NCBI GenBank assembly: GCA_011799875.1
Contig: CM022297.1
Location: 516,745,707-516,809,706, forward strand
Reading direction: 5' to 3'
Length of the DNA stretch: 64,000 bases
Source: Thinopyrum elongatum
Lineage: Eukaryota; Streptophyta; Magnoliopsida; Poales; Poaceae
The translations under genes and the position numbers were made by a program. The notes beneath the pieces were generated by a model. The model was not told the DNA's origin. It searched no databases and worked only from the letters and a program-made list of their open reading frames with translations. Positions 12,703 to 24,374 of the stretch are shown in pieces (the first letter of the stretch is position 1; each line of letters begins with the position of its first letter).

Positions 12703-14219
12703 TGATACATCTCCAACATATCTATATTTTTTTATTGTTCCATGTTGTTATATTATCAATCTTGGATGTTTTTTATACATTTACTAGCAACTTTATATCT
12801 TTTTTGGGACTAACCTATTGACATATTGCCCAGTGCTAGTTGCTGTTTTTTGCTTGTTTTTTACTTCGCTTTTTGGAGATTTTTTTCTGCCCAGAGGAAC
12901 CCTAGGGAGCCAAAGGAGCACACGGGAGGAGGCCCGTGGGGCCCACTAGGCACCAGGGCACGCCAGGGGGCCCAGGCATACATTGGTGAGTAGTGGAGCC
13001 CACGAGAACCTTCTCCACCGACCTCCGCCTCTATAAATACTCTAAAATCCCAAAAACCCTAGGGGAGTCGAGAAAGTACAGTTTCCGCCACCGCAAGTTC
13101 CAGAACCACGAGATCCAATCTAGAGGCCTTTTCCGGCACTCTGCCGGGGGGCAAAGATCATGGAGGGGTTCTTCATCATCCTTGTTGCCACTCCGATGAT
13201 GCGTGAGTAGTTTACCACGGACCTACGGGTCTGTAGCTAGTAGCTAGATGGCTTCTTCTCTCTTTTTGATCTTCAATACAATGTTCTCCTCGATGTTCTT
13301 GGAGATCTATTTGATGTAATGACTTTTTGCGGTGTGTTTATTGGGATTCGATGAATTGTGAGTTTATGATCATTTCTATCCATGAATATTATTTGAGTCT
13401 TTGCTGAACTCTTATATGCATGATTGTTATAGCCTCGTATTTTTTCTCTGAAATTTTGGTTTGGTTTGGCCAACTAGATTGATTTTTATTACCATCGGAA
13501 GAGGTGCTTTGTGATGGGTTCGATCTTGCGGTGCTCAATCTCAGTGACAGAAAGAGACATGACACACATGTATTGTTGCTATTAAGTGTAACAAGATGGG
13601 GTTTATTCATATGTGAGTTTATCTTGTCTACATCATGTCATCGTTCTTATTGCATTACTCCGTTTTTCCATCAACTTAATACACTAGATGCATGCTGGAT
13701 AGCGGTAGATGTGTGGAGTAATAGTAGTAGATACAGGCAGGAGTCAGTCTACTAATCTTGGACGTGATGCCTATATACATGATCATTGCCTTGGATATCG
13801 TCATGATTATTTGCTTTTCTATCAATTGCTCAACAGTAATTTGTTTACCCACCGTATGCTATTTTCTTGAGAGAAGCCTCTAGTGAAAACTACGGCCCCC
13901 GGGTCTATTTTCCTATTATATTAAACCAAAAATACCTTGCTGTAATTTTTATTTATTTATTTTATTTTGTGTTTTAGTTAGATCTATTTACCAAAACCTA
14001 TACAATTTAATCTATCTCAATATCGAGGAGGGATTGACAACCCCTCTTACGCGTTGGGTTGCAAGTTTTTGTTGTTTGTGTGCAGGTGTTGTTTACATAG
14101 TGTTGTTTGGTTCTCCTACTAGATTGATAACCTTGGTTTCATAACTGAGGGAAATACTTTCCTTTGTTGTGCTGCATCATCCTCTCCTCTTCGGGGAAAT
14201 ACCAACGCAGATACAAGCA
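12703..14219 (+). repeat. Plus-orientation 3' gypsy LTR (1,517 bp)
   Basis: It begins TGATACATCTCCAAC after a polypurine tract and ends GATACAAGCA. It has a TATA box (CTCTATAAATACTC) near 13029. It is homologous to 10850-12397 but inverted, so the two LTRs sit head to head with 305 bp between them. Confidence 0.8.
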
Positions 14220-14255
14220 ATCAAGTTACCCGCGGCTAGACCCAGCTCTGAGGAT

Positions 14256-14328
14256 AAGTCATCTCTGGAGTTAAGTCATTTCTGGAGTTAAGTCATCTCT
14301 GGAGTTAAGTCAGTTTTGGAGTTAAGTC
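14256..14328. repeat. Tandem repeat, 17-bp unit, about 4 copies
   Basis: The unit agtcatctctggagtta is repeated about four times, with substitutions in the second and fourth copies. Confidence 0.85.
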
Positions 14329-14332
14329 GGCC

Positions 14333-14400
14333 GGCTACAATCTTGACCCGGCTGCAATCATGACCCGGCTGCAATCTTGACCCGGCCACGATCTTGGGCC
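14333..14400. repeat. Second tandem repeat, 17-bp unit, 4 copies
   Basis: The unit ggctgcaatcttgaccc occurs four times with one to several changes per copy. It follows the previous 17-bp array after only a few bases but has an unrelated sequence. Confidence 0.85.
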
Positions 14401-14670
14401 GGCCTGCTATAGGACTCGGCCAGCGACGGGACCTGGACTTAGACGAAATTCCACCAAGGAGTCCAAATACAATACGGAGACCGCCGACTTGGAAGACACG
14501 AATGATTTAGAGGACTTAGAGTAGGACTCCGACTGCGGGTATAACCTGGAATCTCTTGTAACCCCATGGACTCAACTGTTATATAAAGCGAGTCCCTGGG
14601 TCATCAGAAGGACAGATTTTTAGACAGACAAGTCTCGAGACAGATGTGTTGATAGGTCTCGAGACAGATG

Positions 14671-14935
14671 CACTACAAGAAATATGTCAACTTGTGACCT
14701 TCTGTCAGCGACCCTGGAAGAATTGGTCATAAATCTACGACCATTTGAGACCAATTGGTCAAAAGCTGTTTGGGGGGCTCCAAACCCTAAACTATAACGA
14801 CCATTTTGGTCAGGAAGGTCGTAATTTCCTTACACGAATTGGTCATAAAGCAGACAGCACTGGTCCGCTGCCTTATTTCTAGCTGATCACGACCAATATA
14901 GATGGTCATAACCTTGTAAATTGTGGTGGATTGCT
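14671..14935. repeat. Left terminal inverted repeat and subterminal GGTC/GACC motifs
   Basis: The terminal repeat is followed by many copies of ttggtca or cgaccat in both directions. In CACTA elements such subterminal repeats bind the element-encoded DNA-binding transposition protein (established for En/Spm). Confidence 0.75.
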
Positions 14936-15999
14936 ATGACTAGGCGCCACCTCATCAGTTTTGCCTATGTGTCATCTCCATGTGTCAATTTTTACCCTAG
15001 GTTGTGAAGCAACCTATATTTCTGTCATTCCCAAAATTCCCCAAAAAATTGGGCATTCTTTACTATCCAAATCATTACCTCATGACAATATTCAACTCAA
15101 TTTGCCTGGTAAATCTTCCTCGACAAATTTCCAAAGTTTTTGTTCAGCTCGAACTGTTGTGAAGGAAGTACTAGCTAGGCATATCCTAATGAGCTGAATT
15201 TTTTCCACATCTTCTATATTCCCAAATCATAGCTCTCCACAAAATTTGAGCCCCATCTAACAATACATGTGAGCTCAGCATCCAATCTTTGTTTCTGGTG
15301 ATATTTTCAGTTTGTGAAGCAACTATATTTTATGTTAATTTATAATTGCTGAAAATTTACCACAACATGACCCTGCCCATAGAACCTCCCTCCCCCAAAT
15401 TTTAGCTCATTTATTCTAGCCAATTTCCCTCAGCATTTTTCCCAATTTTCTGTTCAGTGGAGAGCACTGTGAAGGAAGTACCATTTTTATTTATCCAAAT
15501 GGTATGAAAATTTTAAAGTACCTTCATATGCCCAAATTATCATCCTCGTCCAAATTTCAGATCAATCCATTCATTCATTTGAGTCTAGCTTCAACATTCA
15601 TATTTCTGTCCAGTGTGGTATGTTGCAAAGCAAGTGACACCTAGGCTCCTCCATTTGAGCTACAAATTTGCCAAGATAGTGTCCTTAGTAGATGATCATC
15701 CTCGGCCAAAACTCAGGCCCATTGGCCATGTGCATTTTCCCCACCACTAATCAAATACTTGGGTGCTAATTCATGTTTGAGCTCAGTTCAGTCTCCTCGT
15801 GAGATTCTTCTATTGCCTTCTTCTTCCTGACACCTATCGGGGGAGTGCCTAACCCACTAGACATGCCTAGGCCGCCCGAAACGCGTGTCAACACCACGGT
15901 CATGCGGTGACCATGCGGCGGGCATGCGAGTTTACGCGCTCTGGAGTTGCGGCCCTCGGCCACCATCCAAACCTCAACGTATCGCCACCAAACCATGTA
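14936..15999. other. Noncoding interior of the CACTA element
   Basis: No supportable gene. Loosely repeated phrases such as tgtgaaggaagtac (15158 and 15470) and ttgtgaagcaac suggest an old degenerate duplication of about 310 bp. Confidence 0.5.
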
Positions 16000-18360
16000 T
16001 TTCTGATTAAATAGATACTTATGTACCTATAAATGATTTTTGGAAAAAATAAAGAGCAAACAATGTGGCAGCTGCAATTCAAATTTGACCCGCTTCCAAT
16101 TGAATCAGCGGAAATTTGTCTTTTTCATCAGAGGTGTATAAATATTTTTGACGACCAACCATTTTGTCAATTGTACATTAAATATGGCCTAATATATTAT
16201 AAAAATGACCTGGTCCCATTTTGCATCAAATATATGGTAGGTCCTTCACAAAAAAAAACTCATTTTGGGCACTCGAAAAATAGAAAATGAATTTTTCGTC
16301 CAAAGAAAATAAAAACTTCCTTAGGCAACATTGTTTGCCATCCCAAGATACACCCTTGTGCACAATATGAGATGATTTGAACAAACTATGCCACGAATGT
16401 GGCCATAAGATTGATCATTTGGCTTGAAAGCCATGCATCTTCACACATGATAGCTCGTTTCTGAGAACACTTTTTAAAAATAATTACCGTATTAAAAGTT
16501 TATTATTTTTCCTGGTAACTTGGTCACATACAATGACACAATGCGAAGGTTTTCCAATTTTTTGATTTTTTTTGAATTTTTTATGCTCGTTTCAAAATGC
16601 GGTCAAAACGGCGAGAACAACCGTTCCTAGCTAGTAGTTGAATCTTAGAATTTTTTTGGTGTTTCTCTGATTAAATAGATACTTATGTACCTAGAAATGA
16701 TTTTTGGAAAAAATAAAGAGCAAACTATGAGGCAGGTGCAGTTCAAATTTGACCCGCTTCCTACTAAATCGGCGGAAATTTGTCTTTTTCACGAGAGGTG
16801 GATCAAATCTTTTGACACCCAACCATTTGGTCAATTGTGCATTAAATATGGCCTATTATTTTATAAAAATGATTTGGTCCAATATTGCAACAAATATATG
16901 GTAGGTCCTTCACAAAAAAAACTCATTTTGGGCACTCGAAAAATAGAAAATGAATTTTTCGTCCAAAGAAAATGAAAACTTCCTTAGGCAAAATTGTTTG
17001 CCATACCAAGATGCACCCTTGTGCACAATATGAGATCATTTGAACAAACTATGCCATGAATGTGGCCATAAGATTGATCATTTGGCTTGAAATCCATTGA
17101 TCTCCACACATGATAGCTCGTTTCTGAGAACACTTTTTTAAAATAATTATCGTATTACAAGTTTATTATTTTTCCTGGTAACTTGGCCACATATAATGAC
17201 ATAATGCGAAGGTTTTCCAATTTTTTGATTTTTTTTGAATTTTTCATGCCCGTTTCAAAATGCGGTCAAAACGGCGGGCATGACCGTTCCTAGCTAGTGG
17301 TTGAATCTTGGAATTTTTTTGGTGTTTCTCTGATTAAATAGATACTTATGTACCTAGAAATGATTTTTGGAAAAAATAAAGAGCAAACTATGAGGCAGGT
17401 GCAGTTCAAATTTGACCCGCTTCCTACTGAATCGGCGAATATTTGTCTTTTTCACGAGAGGTGGATCAAATCTTTTGACACCCAACCATTTGGTCAATTG
17501 TGCATTAAATATGGTCTATTATTTTATAAAAATGATTTGGTCCAATACTGCAACAAATATATGGTAGGTCCTTCACAAAAAAAAACTCATTTTGGGCACT
17601 CAAAAAATAGAAAATGAATTTTTCGTCCAAAGAAAATGAAAAATTCCTTAGGCAACATTGTTTGCCATCCCAAGATGCACCCTTGTGCACAATATGAGAT
17701 CATTTGAACAAACTATGCCATGAATGTGGCCATAAGATTGATCATTTGGCTTGAAAGCCATTGATCTCCACACATGATAGCTCGTTTCTGAGAACACTTT
17801 TTTAAAATAATTATCATATTACAAGTTTATTATTTTTCCTGGTAACTTGGCAACATATAATGACACAATGCGAAGGTTTTCCAATTTTTTGATTTTTTTT
17901 GAATTTTTCATGCCCGTTTCAAAATGCGGTCAAAATGACGGGCATTACCGTTCCTAGCTAGTGGTTTAATCTTGGAAAACTTTCGATGTTTCTCTAATAA
18001 AATAGCTATTTTTTTACCTAAATTTTTTTTTGGAAAAAATCATGAGCAAACTATCAAGTACCTGTAGTTCAAATTTGACCCGCTTTCTACTGAATCGGCG
18101 GAAATTTATCTTTTTCACGAGAGGTGGATCGACAGTTTTTGAAACACAAATATTTGGTGAATTATACATAAAACATGGTCTAATATTTTCTAAAAATTAT
18201 GCGGTACAATTTTGCAACAAATATATGGTAGGTTCTTCACAAAAAAAACCCATTTTGGGCACTCGAAAAATAGAAAATGGCTCTTTGTGCAATGAAAATG
18301 AAACCCCCCAAATCAACATTGTTTGTCATCCCAAGATACACACATGTGCACGATATTGAT
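16000..18360. repeat. Tandem array of about 663-bp units (about 3.5 copies)
   Basis: The phrase ttttggaaaaaat followed by gagcaaac and gacccgcttcc recurs at about 16040, 16704, 17367 and 18030, a period of 661-664 bp. The middle two units are nearly identical, the first is close, and the last is clearly diverged and cut short. Each unit can be read as an 85-109 aa frame starting MIFGKNKEQTM. The reading frame is only a by-product of repeat conservation and looks non-protein-like. Confidence 0.9.
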
Positions 18361-18470
18361 TCATTTTAACAAAATATAAGTGGTTAATATGTTGAATATT
18401 TTCCCTGAATAAGAGAATAAAAACTATAAGAAAAACAAAATAAAAAAATATTACACAACCTTAATTCTGA

Positions 18471-19206
18471 TTGGTGGAATCAGCTATGGCATGGATCGAT
18501 GACATGGCGGAGATCTGTCCATCCATACAGCCATCCATCCGTCCATCCAACCCACTGCAGCCCCTCCCCGATCCAGATCCTACCCTAGCCTCCACTTCTC
18601 TCCCCGATCCAGATCCTACCCTAGCCTCCGCTTCTCTCCCCGATCCAGATCCAACCCACCTCTCCTCCTCCCCGCCGCCTCCCATCCACACGCCGCAGCG
18701 CCAAAGCCCCGACGGCCCCAAGAAGGCTGCCAAGCTACTCTCCACGGCGCCCGCCGTCGCCGTCGCCTGCTCCCCCAAAGCCCGCGCCGCCAGCCTCGTC
18801 GCCGGATTCCTGCAGCACCCCACCAGTCACCGCCTTGCCCGAAGAGCTCACACGTCCCCCCTCCGCTCCCGACCTCGCCGTCCCTGTCGAGCAGCGAATC
18901 CTGCCGCTGCAAGATCCCGCCCGATTCCGGCGTCCTCCGGCGGCGCCCAACACACCATCGTGACCCCCTCCCTGCCGTCTTCCTCCCCCGCACGAGCCGC
19001 CCGAATCCTCCGCAGGTATGCTGTCTAGTAGATGAGTAAATCAATGGGCGTGGCTGTGTGTATGTGTGTGTGTGACATCGAGGTTTCCTGTAGGTCGGCG
19101 GTGGCTGGGCTGGAGACGCTGCTGCCCTTGCACACCGCGGTCGCGTCGGCGCGCCTCAAGTCCTGCATCGCCATCGACACCACCTGCTGGTGCTCCATCT
19201 CCCAAG
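18471..19206 (+). pseudogene. Captured NFD6-like (mitochondrial) gene fragment, two exons
   Basis: A GC-rich exon-like frame (18471-19015) ends at a consensus donor (cgcag|gtatg). After a 78-bp intron an acceptor (tgtag) opens a second exon (19094-19206), which ends at a donor (caag|gtac). The spliced frame is continuous and reads ILRRSAVAGLETLLPLHTAV then ASARLKSCIAIDTTCWCSIS. The LLPLHxAVASARLxS core is typical of small plant mitochondrial proteins of the NUCLEAR FUSION DEFECTIVE 6-like family. The N-terminal part is rich in Ala, Pro, Arg and Ser like a mitochondrial presequence, but it starts with a 36-bp tandem repeat (PDPDPTLAS) that is probably not ancestral. This fits an incomplete captured copy without a normal 3' end. 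Assignment is by eye. Confidence 0.6.
18535..18655. repeat. 36-bp tandem repeat in the captured exon
   Basis: The unit ccccgatccagatcctaccc plus 16 more bases is present about 2.5 times, preceded by ccatccatccgtccatcc-type short repeats. In the plus frame it gives LPDPDPTLAS repeats. Confidence 0.8.
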
Positions 19207-20243
19207 GTACTAAACCCACCATCAGGATCCCTCTTAGCTGCACCTTGCACCATATTAGAGGCCGCCAGCCAGCAGAGAGAATCTAGATAGCTGAACGTGG
19301 CCAATTGCAGCTTAACAGTACGTATATCCAGCTTCATTGGTAGCAGCATCTTGTGGGGTGTAGTCCATTGCACTCTCAACGTCTTCTCCCCAGCTGAAAT
19401 GCATTTACAGACCATGCATTAGTTTTATTTCCTCGGCAAATGTATTATGTGTTCGCAACTTGAAAACAGTATATGATGAACACGTAACATGATAACTACG
19501 ACTAAATAACTGAACTAGCATTCAGTTTAGGCTACAAATGTTTGTAGAAAACATTCAGTTGCATATAGGACGTGCCCCTCTTTTGTTCCTAGCATTGTTG
19601 TATCTTAATATTTCTTTCATTTACTATCTAGGGAACCATATCTGCAAGCTAGGGAACCATATCTGCAAGCTAGAGTTTAGGCTATAGATTTTTGCAGAGT
19701 TTAAGTATGGAACTTTTGATAAGTTGTTAAGCATTTGGTAATCTCTATGACATGATGCACACAACCACAAATCTCCTCTGTGTAATGGAAACTGTCAGAC
19801 TAAATAGATCATGTTCAGTGTTTCTTGTGTGTGTTTTCTACACACACACACACACACATGGTCCTTCCTTTTAAATCTCCTCTGCTGCTTACTGACATAG
19901 TACTACGCACGTATAGTAGTTGAGTAGTTTCAGACCTACAAGACACGCAAACAGAATGAATTGATGTGTTTATATGCCATGGAATTTACTTTACTTAAAG
20001 ATGTTACTGTTGTGTCATAGAAAATTTGATTTATATCTACTGTTTTGTCCAGATTAGAAATATGTGTGATGTGTGCTTTCAAAAACTAATGCTATATGTA
20101 GGCTTAAGAAACTGAGCAAGGGAAACCATTATATCCCCTTGTTTTGTAAACTGTAATTTATACCTACTAGCATTGTTGTGTGTGTCTGTATGAGTTAGAG
20201 TGCATTGCTTGTCTGACACATGTGCTGATGTCTTGTGAATCAG
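19207..20243. other. Intron-like filler between captured fragments
   Basis: T-rich, intron-like sequence with a 22-bp direct duplication near 19630-19670 (agggaaccatatctgcaagc) and an (AC)n microsatellite at 19840-19858. No coding signal was seen. Confidence 0.5.
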
Positions 20244-20302
20244 CTGGAGCTGCTCTCCTTCTACCTGATCGAGCTGAGCCTCGTGGACTACAAGATGCTT
20301 AG
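20244..20302 (+). pseudogene. Captured cyclin exon fragment
   Basis: An acceptor-like cag precedes a frame reading LELLSFYLIELSLVDYKMLR that stops at a donor-like ag|gttt. The pattern matches the start of the C-terminal cyclin fold of plant A/B-type cyclins, where a helix of the form FxxELSLVxYxML precedes the PSLLAAAA segment. Only one exon is present, with no cyclin box. It is on the same strand as the other captured pieces. The match is short (20 aa), so assignment is moderate. Confidence 0.5.
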
Positions 20303-20851
20303 GTTTCACCCCCATCTCTGTTTCTATCTATCGCCATCCTACTTGTTGGCTCTTTAGCAACACCAGAGGCCATTGCGTCTGGAAATTAGTTTATTTTCTT
20401 TTTGATCAACAGTCTCTACCCTCTCTACTGTGTGTTGTGTTGGGAATAAAATTTCTCACTAATCGTTGCCATGTTCTGATAAACTCTCGGTGAATCACCT
20501 GACAAACACCTGCTTGAGCAAAACTAGACAAAACTACTAGTTCAGTTAACCTTGATATAATTAAGTTGGTGGAAGAATTGAACTGAGAATTAATGTTTGG
20601 GTTTTCAGTTTTAAGGAAGGTAATTTTTCGGAAACCATCCTCTAATCTGTGCTCATTTTTACAGTTTGGTGCTACAGTTCTGGCCTTATCTAGAAATTTT
20701 GGCATGAAATTAAATCTAGCTGCTTGTTTACGTTCAAAGTCCCTATATATCATGTTGTAATCACTGATGACTATGTAAAGAAAATCACTGATGCTAAATT
20801 AATTTTTGTTCTATGTAACTTTGAAAAATGTTGACTTTGTTGTGGTGCTAG
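20303..20851. other. Intron-like sequence between captured fragments
   Basis: T-rich and noncoding, ending in an acceptor-like gtgctag just before the GRDP-like exon. Confidence 0.5.
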
Positions 20852-20969
20852 GTACAAAGCTTGCTACCTTCCCCTTCTTGCCAAGCACACCGAGGCCGCT
20901 GTTGCAGATGAGCCTTTGGTTGTTCCGCTTGACTGCGAATGGATATGGCACTGCCATTGGCTTACCCCG
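20852..20969 (+). pseudogene. Captured GRDP (DUF1399) exon, first piece
   Basis: After the acceptor at 20850-20851 the frame reads YKACYLPLLAKHTEAAVADE then PLVVPLDCEWIWHCHWLTPV, ending near a donor (ccccg|gtac). The core LDCEWIWHCHxLxPVR is diagnostic of plant glycine-rich domain-containing proteins (GRDP, formerly DUF1399). A tryptophan stands where the family usually has arginine (HCHRLNP), consistent with a single CGG-to-TGG change. The rest of this roughly 700-900 aa family is absent apart from the next piece. Confidence 0.75.
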
Positions 20970-21143
20970 GTACGCATATTGACTCACAAATGCTTGTACG
21001 TGTCGTTCAAAATCTGTGAACACCACATATAGAGAACTAGTACTAATTTATGTTCTGAACATGCATGGTTTGAAATGTCTAAATCAAAGTCATCTTGTAT
21101 TGTTTCTGGTTGATTTTGTTGTGCTGACAGCTGACAACAAATG

Positions 21144-21209
21144 TATGGCAGGATACTGAACCCTAGCAGTGTCAAGTCCTCCATTCAAGCAAAGTCCAAG
21201 GATTAGTCC
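21144..21209 (+). pseudogene. Captured GRDP exon, second piece, interrupted by an LTR element
   Basis: The frame reads YGRILNPSSVKSSIQAKSKD, then a stop, and runs into the LTR at 21210. Across the LTR element the frame resumes at 28878 as EKVWTVNRKPPAK. Removing one copy of the AGTCC target duplication joins the two in frame. GRDP proteins have a comparable segment (YGR-ILDNS, then SE-VW) just after the WHCH motif. It is therefore the next GRDP exon, captured with the previous piece and later split by the retrotransposon. Confidence 0.6.
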
Positions 21210-24089
21210 TGTGACGCCCCCGGCTCAATCGTGCACTAATCATACACGCAAATGCACACGATCAAGCCTAAGGACTCACGGGAAGATATCACAACACAAC
21301 TCTAAAACATAAATAAAGTCATACAAGCTTTATATTACAAGCCAGGGGCCTCGAGGGCTCGAATACATAAGCTTGCGAACAAGCGTCAGCGGAAGCATCA
21401 GATATCTGAATACAGATATGAAACAGAAACAGAAAGGCCTTTAGAAAGGCGGGGCAAAAATAAAACACTACGATCGAAAGGCGTAGGCCTCCTGCCTGGG
21501 ACCCTCCGATCCTACTCCTGGTCGTCAGTCAACTCGTAGTAGTATCCATCCTCTGGGTAGTAGTAGCGATCGATCGACGGGGCATCTGTCTCAAGGGGCT
21601 CCGTCATCTTGGTCATGTCAAACTGATATGGGGAGAAAAGGAAAACAAAGCAACCGTGAGTACTCAGAAGTACTCAGCAAGCAAGGATCTACACTACATA
21701 TGCAAAATTTTCAATGAGAGGCTGTATATGTGGACTGGGCTGCAGAAATGCCAGAATAGAGAAAAGGCCTAGTCCTATCGAAGACTAGCATCTTCAGCGG
21801 TCTTGCAGCAGTAGAAGAGAGTAGAACAGAACAATATAATGTAGCAGTATCATTAAGTCTCAACCTCACCCAGAGATCCTTTCTCGACTCCCTGCGAGAA
21901 AGAAATCCCAGAGCCATACAGTCATCAACCTCGTCCGGAGATCCCTTCTCGACAACCTGCGAGAAGCAATCCCAGAGCCTCATATCCAGGTCTCATGTCA
22001 TGTTCTAGCTGTATCGATCGGGATACAACTCCGAGTGTCCTTTACCGTAGGACCGGCTATCGATAGAAGCGTTCTTCCCTGCAGGGGTGCACCAACTTAC
22101 CCAACACGCTCGATTAACTCCGGCCGGACACACTTTCCTGGGTCATGCCCGGCCTCGGCCAAACGACACATCGCAACCCTACCTACAGCTCAGCAGAGAG
22201 GTCCCTGCCGGTCTACATCCTAAGCGCAAGGGGGTCTTGGCCATCGCCCCTCGCCCTCCGGGTCATTGCGCACAGGATGGATACCAGCATCGCCTCGGGT
22301 GGCCGACACGATCCGATCGTGCCGCCATGCTGAAATGGACGTCTGACAGAGCTTTCGGCTGATGCATACGATGCAGAACGCCCATACTATGCCCACGTGA
22401 TGGTTAGTGCTATCAGGCAAGAGGCCTGCTCGGATCAAATATCCAAATCGTTAGGACTAGGGCTTGCGGTAACGAGCAGAGACTCACGAAAGATGTGATC
22501 CCGTCGCCCCGTCTCGAGGACTTGCTGCAAGGGTTAAGAATGCCCGGTCGCGCCTCGTATTCATCACTCGGGCACCATACAGGCACCCGTCTTCACAACA
22601 CTCGCTTCTCAGGTGCACACGGGTACCCCTCAGGGTTGACCCGCCTTTCCAAGTAACAATAGTACAGTCCAAGTATCCGTGTGTCCATAACATCAGGGGA
22701 ATCCATGGTATCACCCTCATTGAATTCCCACTCGATGTATCCGTCAAGGTGAACTTGGAGGAATCACCCTCGCTGGGTTCACACTTGAGGTGTTGTACGA
22801 CGGCGTCGTTATCGGAAGCGGTGAAGGAGGAATCACCCTCGATGACCACGACCGAATAGCTACTCTACAGAGTTAACATCAGGAGTGCTACAAGAGGTTT
22901 CACCCTCGGCACTCGATAGTAACGCTGCAGTGTCGTTACAACTAAGGGGGGGTGATGTGCGGTGCCGGGGCCTGGTCTTCAATCCCGTTGATTGGGTCTT
23001 CGGATAATCCAGCGGGGCAGTCAGGATAAGTGGGGTCACTGATAGGTCTCTACCCAGCCTATACGAAGCAATTTAGGATATGCAGGTAATTATCAACAGC
23101 AGGATACAATAAACAGGCTATGCATCAGAATAGGTAAAGCAGCATCAGCAGCAATTCTAATGCAAGCAAGAGAAATAGAATGGGCGATATCGGAACGATC
23201 AAAAGGGGGGGGGCTTGCCTGGTTGCTCGGCGGCAAGGGCAAGGTTGTCAATGGTGTCTTCGGGCTCCGGAGCTGCGACGGCCTCGGGGACGACATCGGT
23301 GTCGGGGGCTATCGAGAGAGAAGAGGGGGAGGAAACAGTATAAATATAGAGCAAACATGAGCAACACAAAGTACGACACGACAATGTGCAGTACCGGGTG
23401 TGTCCTAACGTATGGTTGCACGTCACCGAGGAAGGGGGAATCCATCCGGGAATGTTTTCCCGGTTCCGGACATTTGTCAGACAGATGACCGGAGGGAACG
23501 GTTGCATGTTTGGATAGTTAGGGACGTGTGACGGACGAACGGACCGCTTACTCGAATTTGTCTCGTCGTTCTGAGCAATTTTCATGTATAAAGTTTTTCG
23601 ATCGGAGTTACGGTTTAAAAGATATGATTTTCTAAAGTTTTTATTAATTTCTGGAATTTATTTAATTATTTAAATTAACATTATCCGAAACAGTGTTTGC
23701 TGACGTCAGCATGACGTCAGCATGATGTCAGTACCAGTGGGTCCCACATGTCATACTCTGTTAGGTTTAATTAGGGTTTAGCTAATTAATTACTGATTAA
23801 TTAAACTAACTAATTAATTAGACTAATTAAACAGGATTAATTAACTTAATTAATTTACTAATTAATTAATTAATTAACTAATTATTTATTTTATTAACTA
23901 TTTTTTTTTAATAACAGGGGCGTGGGGCCCTGGGAGCAGTGGCCCAGGCCGGACGTGTCCGCGTTGGGCCCTATCGAGGCCGGACATGTCCAGCCAACGC
24001 GCGCACGCGCGCGGGCAGAGGCGGCGGCGAACGGCGCACGGGCGCAGGCGACGTGTGGCGGAGCAGGGCGGCTCCAGGCAGCAGAGGGT
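21210..24089 (-). repeat. 3' LTR, lacking its first 1.0 kb
   Basis: It is collinear with 24995-27850 at high identity, including the AT-rich attaattaatt block near 23800-23900. The homology ends at gcagagggt (24089 against 27850), where gag sequence begins. Confidence 0.85.
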
Positions 24090-24090
24090 G

Positions 24091-24374
24091 ACGTAACTGT
24101 CAGTGGCAACATTAGCTGACTCCATCTCAAACAGGATGTCACGAAGCCAATCATCAGCATCCATAGGATTGGTGGAGTTGCGGAAAACGGATGGACTGAG
24201 GCGCACAAATTCTTGCAGAGTTATTGGAGCATTCTGTTGCTGAGCATTCTGAGTTGGGAATTGAGCCAATACTCCGGTCATAAACTGACGGTTAAGCTCA
24301 AACTGCTGACGGTTGAGTTCAAACTGCTGCATCATGACGGCAATATAGGGTGGAGGTGGAGGATCGTCAACCAT
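24091..24374 (-). pseudogene. Truncated gag fused to LTR
   Basis: The minus-strand frame starts MVDDPPPPPYIAVMMQQFEL, has a short tandem QFELNRQ repeat, and reaches PMDADDWLRDILFEMESANV, a gag capsid N-terminal motif of plant gypsy elements. It then runs into LTR sequence and loses similarity. Only about 95 gag residues remain, and no protease, RT or integrase follows. Confidence 0.75.

Larger units (their letters stand above)
14220..14670. repeat. Left half of an LTR split by the CACTA element
   Basis: The sequence is GC-richer and carries two blocks of 17-bp tandem repeats. It continues on the far side of the CACTA element at 31214, with the trinucleotide ATG duplicated at the junctions. 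The right-hand part contains a phrase common in Triticeae gypsy LTRs (cgaacctgggtaaactcgcg). Orientation was not determined. Confidence 0.6.

Noticed and set aside
14256..14400. Possible CRISPR-like array
   Set aside because: These are direct tandem repeats with no spacers, in plant DNA.
16033..18359. Repeated 85-109 aa frames starting MIFGKNKEQTM
   Set aside because: They repeat because of the 663-bp tandem array. Frames vary between units and the DNA flanking them is equally conserved, so protein-level selection is not indicated.
18461..19415. Minus-strand frames of 120-142 aa over the captured NFD6-like fragment
   Set aside because: They are antisense shadows of the GC-rich exon. The plus-strand exons have splice sites and a recognisable conserved core.
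22035..22849. Frames of 60-121 aa shared by both copies of the LTR (also 25820-26642)
   Set aside because: They are present in both LTRs because the LTRs are duplicates. There are no recognisable domains and the frames differ by small indels.
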